DNA from: Quillaja saponaria
Taxonomy: Eukaryota > Streptophyta > Magnoliopsida > Fabales > Quillajaceae
NCBI GenBank assembly: GCA_029379385.1
Contig: CM055607.1
Location: 11,532,001-11,596,000 of the forward strand
DNA length: 64,000 nucleotides
Direction: 5' to 3'
Below the pieces are notes generated by a model. The model saw nothing but the letters and a program-made list of their open reading frames with translations. It made no database searches and was not told where the DNA came from. Of the stretch, positions 38,997 to 50,399 are shown piece after piece. Position 1 is the first letter of the stretch; the number at the start of each line of letters is the position of its first letter. The position numbers were made by a program, and so were the translations under genes.

Positions 38997-41063
38997 ATGA
39001 TTCTACTATATATTATCCCATTAGCCAATTACATTAGGGTTGTTTTTGTTTCTGGGACCATCTTCCTAAAGGAATGCCTTCCCAAAGTGGAACATACCCT
39101 CTTCATATTTTATCAAAGTTATGAATGAGAAGCCATACAGTGTTCCCTAGCCTTTCTTCTCATTAGAAATGCTAATAGTTTAATTAATTAATTTTACAAA
39201 ATTTTATTTTATTTTATTTAATTATTAGAAACACTTTTAAATTTGGTTTTAACCTTAATTTCTAAAAGAAAATATATATAGTGGCATCTTAGTGATGCAT
39301 GCACAGTCTGGTTATATCCTCCAAGGCTATCAGAAAGAGAGAGGGGGCAAAATGAGTGTGGTAATTGACATGAAAAGAGAGCCTTTCATTTTTTCAAATG
39401 CGTTTGAAAATTTTCTTCGTATGGGTCCAGTACCTTATCTATATGGTGATATTGACATTTTCCCAACTTTGAGTCACTAAGCCACCAGATTCCTTTTTTT
39501 TTTTTTTTTTTCTTTTTTTAATTTCAAAATTTTCAAAACCTAATTTAATTATTAAACCTATATATATTTTGAGTTTTAATTTCTTAATTTTCATTCTCGA
39601 TTGTGAAAGAAATATGAAGTGTAGTTTAGTGTTAATAAGGCCAATGATCCCAAAAGACAATCAGGACTTTAATGTCTCTAGTCGCTAGAACTGACTTTTT
39701 GTTTTTTTTTTTTTTTTTTTGTGGTTGAATAAATTATAAAATAAGTAAGATATCACACTCTCTCACAGAAAATATTTTACTCGTATCATCACCATCTTTT
39801 CATTGAAAGAACTCTTGCTATATCTATGATAGGGTCTAATTTTAAGATTGTTCTTCTAAAAATAGTTACGATTATTTGTAAGAATGTAAATTTTTCATAG
39901 ACTGCAAACTAAAGGTTAAATAGACTCGAACTCTCAACTTCTTGTTGACTAATTATATTTTTTTTTAAACAAGAATTTCACATGTTTTAAAGAAAAATAA
40001 AATTAAAATCATTTGAATAAAAATATCCCCACTCAAATTCTCCAACATACTAATTAATTAATCAATCATTCTATGCCTAATAAAAGAAATACCATAGTCC
40101 AAGTAGAATTGGACAAGCCATTAATATCCAAGATACAAAAAGTTAGATTCAATATAATTACATATAAGATAATGAGTTGATTGATATATATCAGTTTCAC
40201 TAAATTTTATTTTCAACATCTTGTCTAATCACTTTAAATTTCAAATGATTTTTTTTTATACATAAAAAAGAGGACAAGAGATTTTTTTTATTTTTTTTGG
40301 TTTGATATGAAAAATATCTGGCAATTAATAAAGTAAAAACATTTATCCCTGTCCCCAACATCCTTACTACACTTTTGTATATGAGTCACACAAGTATCCA
40401 AAACCATTAACCATCTCACCAAACCATAAATATCGAAACAAGCATAATTGAAACAAAATGACATTAAAATTAAAAAAAAGTTGTCTTATAGTTTGATCTC
40501 AAAACTCTCTTCTATCTATGAATAAAAAAATAAAAAAAATCAGTGAATGAAATACTAAAATCAATCCCCAACATAGTTAATATATAATATATGGTAGCTA
40601 GTGGTTGATAAACATGCAAATCTAAGTTGTAGCATATAGAAGAGACACTCATCAATGAGAATTGAGATCAATTACTATTTAGAGCCGAAAGTGTGGTTGA
40701 AAAATGTCAAGCTATAGCTTTACCCATTTCAGTCTCAACGCTGTCTCTACCCCACTTCTATTAATAGTTTTTCACCTTTGGAAACTAATTTGACATGGAA
40801 ATTTTTAGGACCTAAAATGGCAAACATCATCACCCACTTACACAGATGACCATTGGTGTGCACACCTCATACCCACTGTATATTATATAATTAAGACTTT
40901 AGTAAGAATTATTTGTCAATGAATATACATAAGGTAATTGTTCATATATATATATAAGGTAAGGTGTGAATATCATGTCTAAATTTGTACGAATATATAT
41001 AATAAAAAAATTAATCGACATCTGTATAAATGTAATTAAATATCATCTGATCATTATTAATCA

Positions 41064-41251
41064 CAATGAGTGATTTGATTAAATTACAGCCATTCAATAT
41101 ATTTAAAATAATTAAATTAAATGATAATTGTATTGCATAATTTTATATGCAGTGAATCAATGAGTGATTTGATTAAATTACAACCATTTAATATATTTAA
41201 AAAAATTAAACTAAATGATAATCTTATTGCATAATTTTATATGCAGTGAAT
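41064..41251. repeat. 94-bp tandem duplication
   Basis: Unit 1 (41064-41157) and unit 2 (41158-41251) are directly adjacent and equal in length. They share CAATGAGTGATTTGATTAAA at the start and TTTTATATGCAGTGAAT at the end, and differ by only a few substitutions. There is no coding capacity. Confidence 0.93.
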
Positions 41252-44200
41252 CCATGTTTATATAAATTGTACAAAAATACTTAAAATATTTTAAAATAAT
41301 AAACTTATACTAAATCAGGAATAATTACATAATCAACATAATTACACAAATTATATCCTAAAATTTACTAACCTGGCCCAATATATTCAGACTGATATAT
41401 ATGATTTTTTGGTTTTGACCATGAAAAGGGCAATTTGGATTAATGATTTCTTCTATCTTATCTAGCTATCTAAATGTTAACATTGCATAAGTGGTGGTGA
41501 TGGTATGCGTGTCAGCGTGCAAGGAAGCCAGAATGCATGCTTGCTAATCCCTCCCCCCCCCCAGTCCCCAGACCCCACGCATGGCGATGGAGTTAGATGC
41601 TTAGATCATTAGGGCGGCCGCGTGGTGCTGTACTACCAATAGACACTTGTCATTATTCATGCAAGTTTAACCTTTCTCTCTAATTTTTTTTTTCTTTTTT
41701 TTTGGATATTGGTAAAAGTTGATTTGTGCTAATTAGTAGGAGATTAAAAAAACATAATTCATAGTTCTTTAAATTAATTTCTACAATCTTTTCTAAGAAA
41801 TGTTTCTTATCCATTGCAAGTCATCATCAAAAGATTCCTATATATGCTACCTATATGAGTGAAAAAATGTGTATAATAAAAATATTTTTTTATTTTTTTA
41901 TTTTTTTATAAGATCTTAATTTAATTGACAAAAATGAAAGTGTTAGGATCCAATATATATGATTATATGTTTAAATATCATTGTTCACGTATGTATGCAT
42001 GGTTCTTTCCTCTTAAATTGTGAAAAATTACTCTAAGTGATATTGTATAAAATTGTACTATTATTGATGTTGAATTGAGTTTCTCTCATGGATTCTATTA
42101 TAATTGACTGTAAGTATTATTTATGTCAAAATATTATAATTTGATTATTTTTATTTTTTATTATATAAGAATATGTATCGAATCCAATACCTTTGCTTGA
42201 ACTAATAATAATCATACTCCTTAATTAATTACTACTTCAACTAAAACTCAAGTTTAAGTTGTTTTTTTTTTTTTTTTAGTTTTATAGTTAGAATGTTTGT
42301 TAAATTTTGAATTATACGACAAGGAAAATATGTCATCGATATTTTTCACATAAAATAAACGCTAGGGTTTCCTTTTTTTATTATTTAGGAAAAATGACCC
42401 TACCAATTTAAAATAAGAGAACAGAAAAGCTTTTGAACATTAGATCGATCTAAAGAACCCAAACTATAGGAATTTTTTATTTTGAAACACACTACATGAA
42501 TGGTAGAGTTAAAATGGATTAAGTTTATACGACTTTAAATAAGATTAGAGAGTTTTGAGATAGAGTGTTGGCACATTGCATGTATGTCCATTGGAAAAAA
42601 ATAAAAAATAAATCAAAGTCCATGTTCTACATCTTTGACTTAATTTAACAAATAACAATCTTGCATTGGATCCACTCAATTAATACTATGATTTATTTGA
42701 CTAACTAAGATTATATTAATTAGTCCATGTATATATACATGAATAATCAAGATTGCATGGGAGGCTGCCCTTTCCCAAAATTCTTGAAATGATCTCAACT
42801 TAGTTAATTAGTAATTGTGAGATTTAGAAACTTATTTAATTTCTTGTTCCTTCACTGCAAATCCCGGTGCCGCCGGGCCACGACAAATCCACCGATTCTT
42901 ACACATTCAAGTTTGATTTGCATCTACTTATTTTGTTCAATTTGAGGAATATGTTCTTGTTCTATTTTATTTATTTTGTGATTATGTCTTTTAATTTGTT
43001 ATTTTATAATTTTAAAATAATTATTTTAGAGATTTCTCTTATTATTATTAGCATTAAATTTGTGCAAAGATAAATTTTTCAGTTTTCTTAATGGCAAGTT
43101 GCTGCTAAATAATAAAATAATATACTTAAGAAGTGAGGCTTAGGAATGAAATATACATTTCACTACAAGTTAAACAAGTGAGAAAGAGAAAAAGAGATGC
43201 AATGAATTTAATCCAAACCAAGTTGCTTTAAATCCAGGCACCAATATCAAAGATTTTGAAATGTATAAATGTGGGTGATTGCTGCCAATTCATTTTCCGA
43301 CAAGTAAACAGGGTAATCCTTCATGCCCTTCTATTGGTTGCCAAAAGGTGGGGCAAAGGTTTAAAGTTTAAATACAAACCTAAACCTTTCAACATGCACC
43401 ATCATATTCATATATTTATATATATATATATATCCACTATTACCACACCCATTTTAGAAATCTAATCCTAATTTTACAAAATATTAAATATACATTACAT
43501 ATATAAAGAATTATTATAGTATAGTGTAAGAATTTTATACTGTTGGTGAATAAGAAAGTATTATTCATATTTAAGATAAGAATTGATATGATAGTCACAT
43601 ATGTTTAAGATTTTGAAATTTTGAAAATCGTGAGTGAAAATAATTTTTAATGTGAATGCTTGATTTTTATCATATTAGAAAAATGAATTAATAAAAATGC
43701 ATAACTGCAAAAAAAAAAAAAAAAACAACAACAACAACTAAATTTTAAAAGCATTTTGATGACCCCCAAAATCCACCAAGCCAATACAGTAGTAGTCTTC
43801 CCAAATCCCACTAAGCATGTGATGTGAATGAGTAAGATAGTGGGGAGATTTTTCTTTATATTTCCACCATCAAAACAGATAAATACATTGCCCCTATTTC
43901 TTCTTTCTTCTTTCTATAAAAGCAAGTTCCACCACCATAGTACATTTCATGGTTTTGCACCCATCTCCACCACAAATTTTTTTCTAATAATTCAGTCAAC
44001 CTCAAACCACAATTAGCATTGCTTCTCGCCACCTCCCTCACCTACAATTTTAGTGATCATCAATCTTCTACTAAAGAAAAAGGATCTCTATGAAATTTTA
44101 TCAATTTAATAATACTTTTTTTTTGGCCAAAGGTAACAATCCTTTAAGTTTTAGGAGAATGAGTTTCACTAAGGATAATATATAATTATTTTCCATAACT

Positions 44201-45501
44201 ACTTTTAAATTTTGAATTCTGATAAAAAAAAGAAAGAAAGAAAGAAAGAAAGCAAGTAAATTTATAAAATATATTAGTAATTAATTGAACTAACAATGAA
44301 TTGATATAATATAAATATAATGTTTAATTTTGGAATACTTTTTGAAAGAATAAATATTTATATATGGTTTGTTCTCAATCTCATTATGGCTTTTATGTTA
44401 TCGCTGGAAATAGGATTGATAATTAATAATAAAATTATCAATATTGTATGTGGATTTACATATATAAATTTGCATGCTCTCAAGTCTCAATGATGATTTC
44501 ACAATACTTTTTTGATTAATAAAATTTACATATAATTATAGAGATCCAAGAAGTGTTGGTCAAAGAATCCACGAATGATGTTTGGACCAATACTTGAAAA
44601 ATGACTTTTTTTAACCAAAAAAATAAATAAAATAATACTAGTCTTCAACTAATAATTATCACCAAATGGAGGTTCGTGAGATCTTTTATAATTACTCTAG
44701 TTTTCATTATATTTTCTTCCTTCCTTACTTATGTATCATGTGCATGTGAGTTTATTAGAGATCGAGGATCTATTAAATTATTAGGTCCAATTAATCATTG
44801 CACAAAACAAACAAACTAATGTGAACAACAACAATAATATATCATTTCAATGAATTAAATGAAAAAAATTAAAAAACAAAGTCAATAGTCAAATCCCGGA
44901 TAATTAAGAAGATTATGTATATCAAGAAGCAAATTAAAATGTCTTAAATAATTAAGTTTAGAACTAAAATGTTTCAAATACTTCCTCTATTTTATTTTTA
45001 TTCTTATTTGGAATTCCTTGAATTCAAATTTAGTAGGCATATAGTCTCTCACTCTCTTGAGAATGACTTTGTATAAATTAATTGAACCATAATGAATTTG
45101 TTTTGTAGTTAATGCATTTTCTATTCTAAACAACAACCAAAAAAAAAAAGAGAGGGAGAGAAGAAGAAGAACAAGAAAGTATACTATACATGGCAGGAGT
45201 ATCTATTCTAAGAGAAAAGTGTTTCTTTGCACCCAAACAAAAAAGAGAAAGCTCTCTTTTACCAAACTCAGTCAGATTTCATTAATTTATACTAAACACC
45301 AAAAACTGAAGGCAAAACTTCCTCTCCCAAAAAAGAGAAAAAGAAAAAAGAAATACTTTAATCATTAAGTGAAGGTTCTACGCGCTTTTAAAGCGACTGA
45401 CACTAAACCAGAACTGACAAAGTAAAATACCAACTCTCTGTCTTACAACCCAACAATCACGCTCTGTCCATGCATATGGGGTTTCAATACTTAAAAACCT
45501 C

Positions 45502-45544
45502 ACTCACTCTCTCTCTCTCTCTCTCTCTCCCACTCTCTCTCTTC
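45502..45544. repeat. (CT)n microsatellite in the DUF668 leader/promoter
   Basis: An interrupted CT repeat of about 40 bases lies some 230 bases upstream of the DUF668 start codon. A second, shorter CTCTCT run occurs near 45640. Pyrimidine-rich tracts of this kind are typical of plant core promoters and 5'UTRs. Confidence 0.85.
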
Positions 45545-45561
45545 CTGGCTTTTCTTATTAG

Positions 45562-45783
45562 ATGAAAGATAGACTATTAATCCCCGTAACGCTGTCAAAC
45601 ATCCCACGAGCTTCTTTCAGTTTCTTCTTCAACCTCACTCACTCTCTCTCTCTCTGTGCAACCTTCTTCAATCATACAATTCACACTTCCTTTCTTTCGA
45701 ATTCATCAAAACCCAGCAATCTATTACCAAAAAGAAAAATACCCATTTATATATTTGCTTCAAAATTTCTCAATGGCCCTTGA
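45562..45783 (+). other. Candidate upstream ORF overlapping the DUF668 start codon
   Basis: An ATG at 45562 opens a 73-codon frame (begins MKDRLLIPV, ends KFLNGP) that runs past the main ATG at 45773 in a different frame and stops at 45783. If transcription starts upstream of 45562, scanning ribosomes would meet this ATG first and translation of the main protein would be lowered. The peptide is Ser/Phe/Leu-rich because of the pyrimidine tract and shows no family resemblance, so peptide function is doubtful. Confidence 0.35.
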
Positions 45784-47188
45784 AACTTTGCTGATCAAGG
45801 TCAAGAATGCAATATCACACAGTTTTGATTCAGTTCGTCCCACATCGACAACCTCGTCACATCCAAAGCTAAACAGGTTGTCCTCTAAATCCAGAAAAAA
45901 CGTTGCCGTTTTGGCCTTTGAAATCGCTGGCCTCATGTCTAAGCTTGTCCACCTCTATCAATCCCTTTCCGATTCCAACATCATTCGTCTCCGAAACGAC
46001 GCTATTTCACTCGAAGGTGTCCGCAAAATCATCTCCAACGATGAGTCGTTTCTCCTCAGCCTCGCTTGTGCTGAATTTGTCCACAACCTCCGACTCGTCG
46101 CTAACTCGGTCTCTCGACTCACCCAGAAATGCGACGATCCAAACCTCAAATCCTTCGACCGACTCTTCACCGAGTTCGTCGATTCGGGTCGTGATCCGTG
46201 TGGGTGGAATCTCACAAACCCGAAAGAAATCGAATCCAAACACAAGAAAATCGAACGTTACGTAACGCTCACGGCAACTCTGTATCGAGAATTAGACGAG
46301 CTTGCAATTTTGGAACATGGGTTGAAGAAATTATCCTCACTCCACAATTGTAACGATGTTAATAAGGATCAGAAGATTCTAGAACTTCAAGAAAAGATCT
46401 GCTGGCAGAGACAAGAAGTGAAGGATCTGAAAGACAAATCTCTGTGGAATCGAAGCTACGATTCTGTGGTTTCATTGCTGGTGAGGTCAATTTTCACAGT
46501 GGTAGCTAGAATTAAGGCTGTGTTTGGAATTGGGCAATTTGTACCTACTCTGTCTCGTAGTCTATCAGCTTCAGCTACTGTGTATCCCTCGGATCATCAA
46601 AATTCCAGCTCCTGTAACTTTGTATCTGGGCCTCTAAAGAAAGATTCAGGAATTGGGTTTTTCGAATCTCATTGTAAGCTATTGAAGCCACCGGCTTCCA
46701 CATTAGGCTCTGCTGCTCTGGCTTTACATTATGCAAATTTGATTATAGTGATGGAGAAGATGATTAAGTCGCCGCAATTGGTTGGTATTGATGCAAGGGA
46801 TGATTTGTATGGTATGTTACCTTGTAGTATACGTTCGGCATTAAGGAGTAGACTGAAAGGGGTCGGGTTTTCAGCCAGTGATCCGGTACTTGCTGGAGAA
46901 TGGAGAGATGCATTGGGTAAGATATTGGGTTGGTTGTCACCAATGGCACATAATATGATTAAGTGGCAGAGTGAAAGAAGCTTTGAGCAGCAGAATTTGG
47001 TGCCTAAAACTAATGTGTTGCTATTGCAGACTTTGTTTTTTGCTAACAAGGAGAAAACAGAGGCTGCTATAACTGAATTGCTTGTGGGTTTGAATTATAT
47101 TTGGAGATTTGAGAGGGAAATGACTGCTAAGGCATTGTTTGAATGCAACAACTTCAATGGGTTCTTGAATATGAAGAAATCAAGCTGA
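45773..47188 (+). CDS. DUF3475/DUF668 protein (PSI1-related family), intronless
   Basis: A single exon of 471 aa. I chose the ATG at 45773 because the product then begins MALETLLIKVKNAI, the conserved start I recall for this subfamily; the open frame extends upstream without another ATG. Residues about 43-100 (KNVAVLAFEIAGLMSKLVHL) are the DUF3475 N-terminal domain. Residues from about 310 (TLGSAALALHYANLIIVMEK) are DUF668, with a charged, probably coiled region (LQEKICWQRQEVKDLKD) between. Family knowledge: relatives include PSK SIMULATOR proteins linked to phytosulfokine-dependent growth and AVR9/Cf-9 rapidly elicited protein 137. The short, PSI-like but N-myristoylation-less members are uncharacterised. 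It follows CPSF160 in the same orientation, as in the Arabidopsis At5g51660-51670 pair. The frame is intact. Confidence 0.9.
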   Translation: MALETLLIKVKNAISHSFDSVRPTSTTSSHPKLNRLSSKSRKNVAVLAFEIAGLMSKLVHLYQSLSDSNIIRLRNDAISLEGVRKIISNDESFLLSLACAEFVHNLRLVANSVSRLTQKCDDPNLKSFDRLFTEFVDSGRDPCGWNLTNPKEIESKHKKIERYVTLTATLYRELDELAILEHGLKKLSSLHNCNDVNKDQKILELQEKICWQRQEVKDLKDKSLWNRSYDSVVSLLVRSIFTVVARIKAVFGIGQFVPTLSRSLSASATVYPSDHQNSSSCNFVSGPLKKDSGIGFFESHCKLLKPPASTLGSAALALHYANLIIVMEKMIKSPQLVGIDARDDLYGMLPCSIRSALRSRLKGVGFSASDPVLAGEWRDALGKILGWLSPMAHNMIKWQSERSFEQQNLVPKTNVLLLQTLFFANKEKTEAAITELLVGLNYIWRFEREMTAKALFECNNFNGFLNMKKSS

Positions 47189-48429
47189 TCATTAATTCAT
47201 ATTTAAGGTGATGGGATTTTAAATTCTTTTGCTGCTCTTCTTAATTTCCGCTTTTGTAATTTTGGGTTAGAATTAATTTTGTACTTTTGTTTTGGAAATT
47301 TTTGTTATCCATTTTGTTTTTTAGATTATTGAACTGAGGTGCTTGAGGGTTTGTTTTGCCTTCTAAGCCTGTCTATCAGTCTATGTATATGGGGTTAAAT
47401 ATATATAGATATAGATGTATCGTATGTAATTAATGAACAACCTTTCAAACACATGCATGGGTTTTCATGTGAAAATATTCCTATAATTTTGGTGGTTGTC
47501 ATATTATTAACATTGGATTCAGATTCTCTTTCTAAGTTTATGAACTAGAATTGTTTTTTAATTTGGGTGTGTGACACATTCTGAAATGGCAAAATTTTAT
47601 TGGTCTGCTGTATGCCAGCCTGGTACCAAAGGTTTTATCTTAACACCCATGGCTCTATGCTCTTGTTAGTTGCTAGCTAGTTACTTGCACTTACTCTATG
47701 ATATATGTATGATACAATTGTTTGTTGTTTGTTCTTGTTTCTGCAGATATGATGAACAGTTACATAGAATTAGAGCTAAAACAACATAAAAAAAAAAGTT
47801 AAAAATAATAATAATAAAACATGTGATAATCTTAATTTTGCATAGCCCTCCTTTGGCATCAACTTGATCATTGTTTTTTTTTTTTCTTTTTCTACTTATT
47901 TTTCTCCTTTTTTTTGTGTGGGATCCAATTGTTTTAGTATTACAGCTCATATATAATATAGGGATTAGCAAATCAAATCAAATCAAGAGTGTCTCTCTTA
48001 AACCAAGTGTATTAATTGAAGTAAATGTTTCTTACTTTCTTGTTTGGCCCGTACTGGTTAATCAAAGTTGAGACATTTACATGTGTTTTGCTTAACATAT
48101 TCCAATGATTTGGAGAACAAAAACGTACGTCCCCTTGGACCCTCTCTAAATTAAAGTTAATGATGTTCTCAAAGCATTTGACCGTTGATTTCTCCATGTG
48201 GGACTAGCTTCTCTTCTTGATGCATGTAGGACAACCAAATTGGTGAGGCGAGATTTTTTTTTCTTTTATTTTACTTTTGTTTTAAATTTAAAAGATAGAA
48301 ATTTAGTAGAGAAAAAAAAATTATAAAAGTCATGAACTGAAAACATAAAATTTAGAGATAAAAGAAAAATCTACCACTTATTTACAATATATAACAACTA
48401 AGTAAATGCCAATAATCATATCTCTAAGC
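47189..48429. other. DUF668 3'UTR and intergenic DNA; no gene seen
   Basis: This stretch carries the probable 3'UTR of the DUF668 gene in its first 250 bases and then T-rich and A-rich runs. ORFs here are low-complexity. Nothing else was recognised. Confidence 0.55.
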
Positions 48430-48885
48430 TTAAAGACTAAGCTCTCCATTGCAACTTATCTTCATGGCACATTAGTTTTTGTTTAATAAAAATTTGATGT
48501 ATTGTTTCTTTGTAATCTACTTTGTATGTGTCATTGTGGTAACTACCACATTACTAATATAGTGAAATCTTACAATATATTAAATAAATGGATCTCTCTC
48601 CTCTTGTTACTAATTAATTATTCTACATGGTAACAAAGTAAGGTTCATTAAAACTCCACAAAGCACGTCCACACAATAACACTCGAACTTGGTCAATAGA
48701 GTTTAATGCCTTGGGCAAGGGATAATTAGTTTTGGTTTTTTTCACCCTTTGAGGTTTAAGCCTTCAATCGATTTAGTAAAAATCTCTAGTTTGAGATAAT
48801 CTTTGTAACACTTTGAGCAAAGGTTGTTGTTTGCCATAGAGCCAAAGAAGCCACAACCATAATTTGCACAAAGTGTTGGATCCAT
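48430..48885 (-). pseudogene. Decayed tandem copy of the neighbouring A20/AN1 zinc-finger gene
   Basis: On the minus strand from 48885 an ATG opens a 48-codon frame MDPTLCANYGCGFFG...LCSKCYKDYLKLE with an intact A20 finger (C-x4-C-x11-C-x2-C), then a stop near 48742. Beyond it, DNA resembling the AN1-encoding half of the intact gene persists at about 48655-48700 (aligning with 49970-50015) and 48436-48540 (aligning with 49855-49950). The two blocks are split by roughly 115 bases of unrelated AT-rich sequence and riddled with substitutions that destroy the cysteines. This is a tandem duplicate that has lost its AN1 domain. An A20-only mini-protein is possible but unlikely. Confidence 0.75.
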
Positions 48886-49853
48886 AATTTTATCTGACTC
48901 CATATATATATGTTCCTTCTTTATTTCTTCAGAAATTGATGGACAAATTGGAAGGCTGAGTAGAACTTAAATAGGTATGAGTGTGATTTTGAATATTGGA
49001 TTCCAAGGCATAGTCAGCTTCTAATTAAGAATGATGAAATTAATTTCTCAAACCAAATAGGAAAAGGAAACTTGCTAGCTAGATATATAGTCAATTTCTA
49101 ACAAGCTAAGGAGTAAGGATCGAGTTGATTTTGAATTATGGCCCAATTGGCCCGGCCCACATTAGCCCCTAATTGCTACTATCTTGTTCAATTGAATCAC
49201 CTGACAATTATTTATTAAGAATTAAAATTGACATAATTAAATGAGTTTTGAATTTTACACTATTAAAGTTGAATTTGAATCGGAGGGGATCCAATTTATT
49301 GGCAAATTCAAAATCTACCGTTTTAACACTCATAAAAGATGTTATTAAATTTATTTCTTTGGTTGAATTTACTAATTAATTTTCAAAATAATTTTGATGA
49401 ATTAATTAATGAATCACTTAATAGCAAAAGGAAAAAAGAATAATTTAATGATTTAAAATTTGAACTTGTAATATATATTTGTATATTACAGGTTTCAGTT
49501 TAATAGTTTAATATTCAAAATTTGATTCCAATTCACACAGTAATGGCAAATTTTATTCTAATTGAATTCAAATTCCAATATTTTAACTTAGGGATATTCG
49601 AATTCTAATAATATCGGACATTGATTTACAATAAAATATAATTAACATATAAACTGAAAAAAAAATGTCATAATGGATTTTGTACATCAAATACAGGTTT
49701 ACTAAATTTAAAATTCATTTCTGTCTGTAATAAATAAATTATAGATTTTTTATTTTTTATTTTTCACGATAAATTATAGATCAATTTATAAAGAAGAAGT
49801 TGATAACTTTACTACCGTATCAAATTAGTGAATCATCCTAGGTAATATAGAGA

Positions 49854-50268
49854 CTAAACCCTCCACTGCAAGTTATCTGCCTTGCAGATTGGATTGTTCT
49901 TTACTAAAACTTGCTGCCCTATTTCCTTGTAATCCACTCTGCATGCATGCTCTTCTTCATATCTACGTCTTCCACAGAACACGTCTCCGCAACGACACTC
50001 GAACCCAGCTGGTCCAACCTGCTTCTTGCAATTCTTGCACAACTTCTTCATCACCAAACTACCACCAGAAGCAGAACTCAAACCCGAGCCAACAGCACAA
50101 GAGGATCCCTGAATCAAAGCAGAGTTTTTTTGAGGCTTTGTTTTCGGTTCTTGATGACTTAGCAATAATTTCCTTTTTTTGAAAATCTTTGTAACACTTT
50201 GAGCAAAAGTTATTGTTTTCCGCAGAGCCATAGAAACCACAGCCATTTGCACAAAGTTGCGGATCCAT
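49854..50268 (-). CDS. A20/AN1 zinc-finger stress-associated protein (SAP), frameshifted between the two fingers and with a degenerate AN1
   Basis: From the ATG at 50268 the minus strand reads MDPQLCANGCGFYGSAENNN...CSKCYKDF, a complete A20 finger (C6, C10, C22, C25). The AN1 finger (KLCKNCKKQVGPAGFECRCG, then DVFCGRRRYEEEHACRVDYK) is in the frame one base later and ends at the stop at 49854-49856. One extra base between them joins to a 137-aa protein of normal SAP size. The likely site is one of two seven-base A runs on the coding strand (50125-50131 or 50174-50180). In the AN1 finger the position after the CG dipeptide is RR where the family has a zinc-binding His (C-x-x-H), so one ligand seems lost even after correction. 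Family knowledge: SAPs act in abiotic-stress responses, some as E3 ubiquitin ligases. It is single-exon, as usual for the family. It may be a weakly functional gene or an early pseudogene. Confidence 0.7.
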
Positions 50269-50399
50269 GATTTTCTTTCTTTCTTTCTCTTTCAATATCA
50301 CTGAGTAAAAAAAGCTGTCTCGTGAAATACACAGATTGAAGTTGGTAGGCAAAATCACAAGGCTTGGGTGAACTTATACAGGGGTAGTAATTACTTTGT

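Larger units (their letters stand above)
38124..45480. other. 7.3-kb AT-rich intergenic region; no gene seen
   Basis: This region begins with the CPSF160 3'UTR and runs to the DUF668 promoter. Short ORFs (for example plus strand 42867-43073, 43256-43465 and 43828-44016) are low-complexity and resemble no family. It contains simple repeats: a hexamer array at about 38958-38996, a 10-base C run at 41553-41562, and GAAA units near 44231-44255. There is also the 94-bp tandem duplication at 41064-41251. A small GC-rich island near 41560-41630 has no ORF. No miRNA precursor of a family I know was recognised. Confidence 0.55.

Noticed and set aside
41615..41630. GC island with a GCGGCCGC palindrome, considered as vector contamination or a promoter
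   Set aside because: The flanks are ordinary AT-rich plant DNA and no cloning-vector sequence or ORF surrounds it.
49889..50182. 97-aa plus-strand ORF over the SAP gene
   Set aside because: It is antisense to the zinc-finger coding sequence, whose cysteine pattern is unmistakable.
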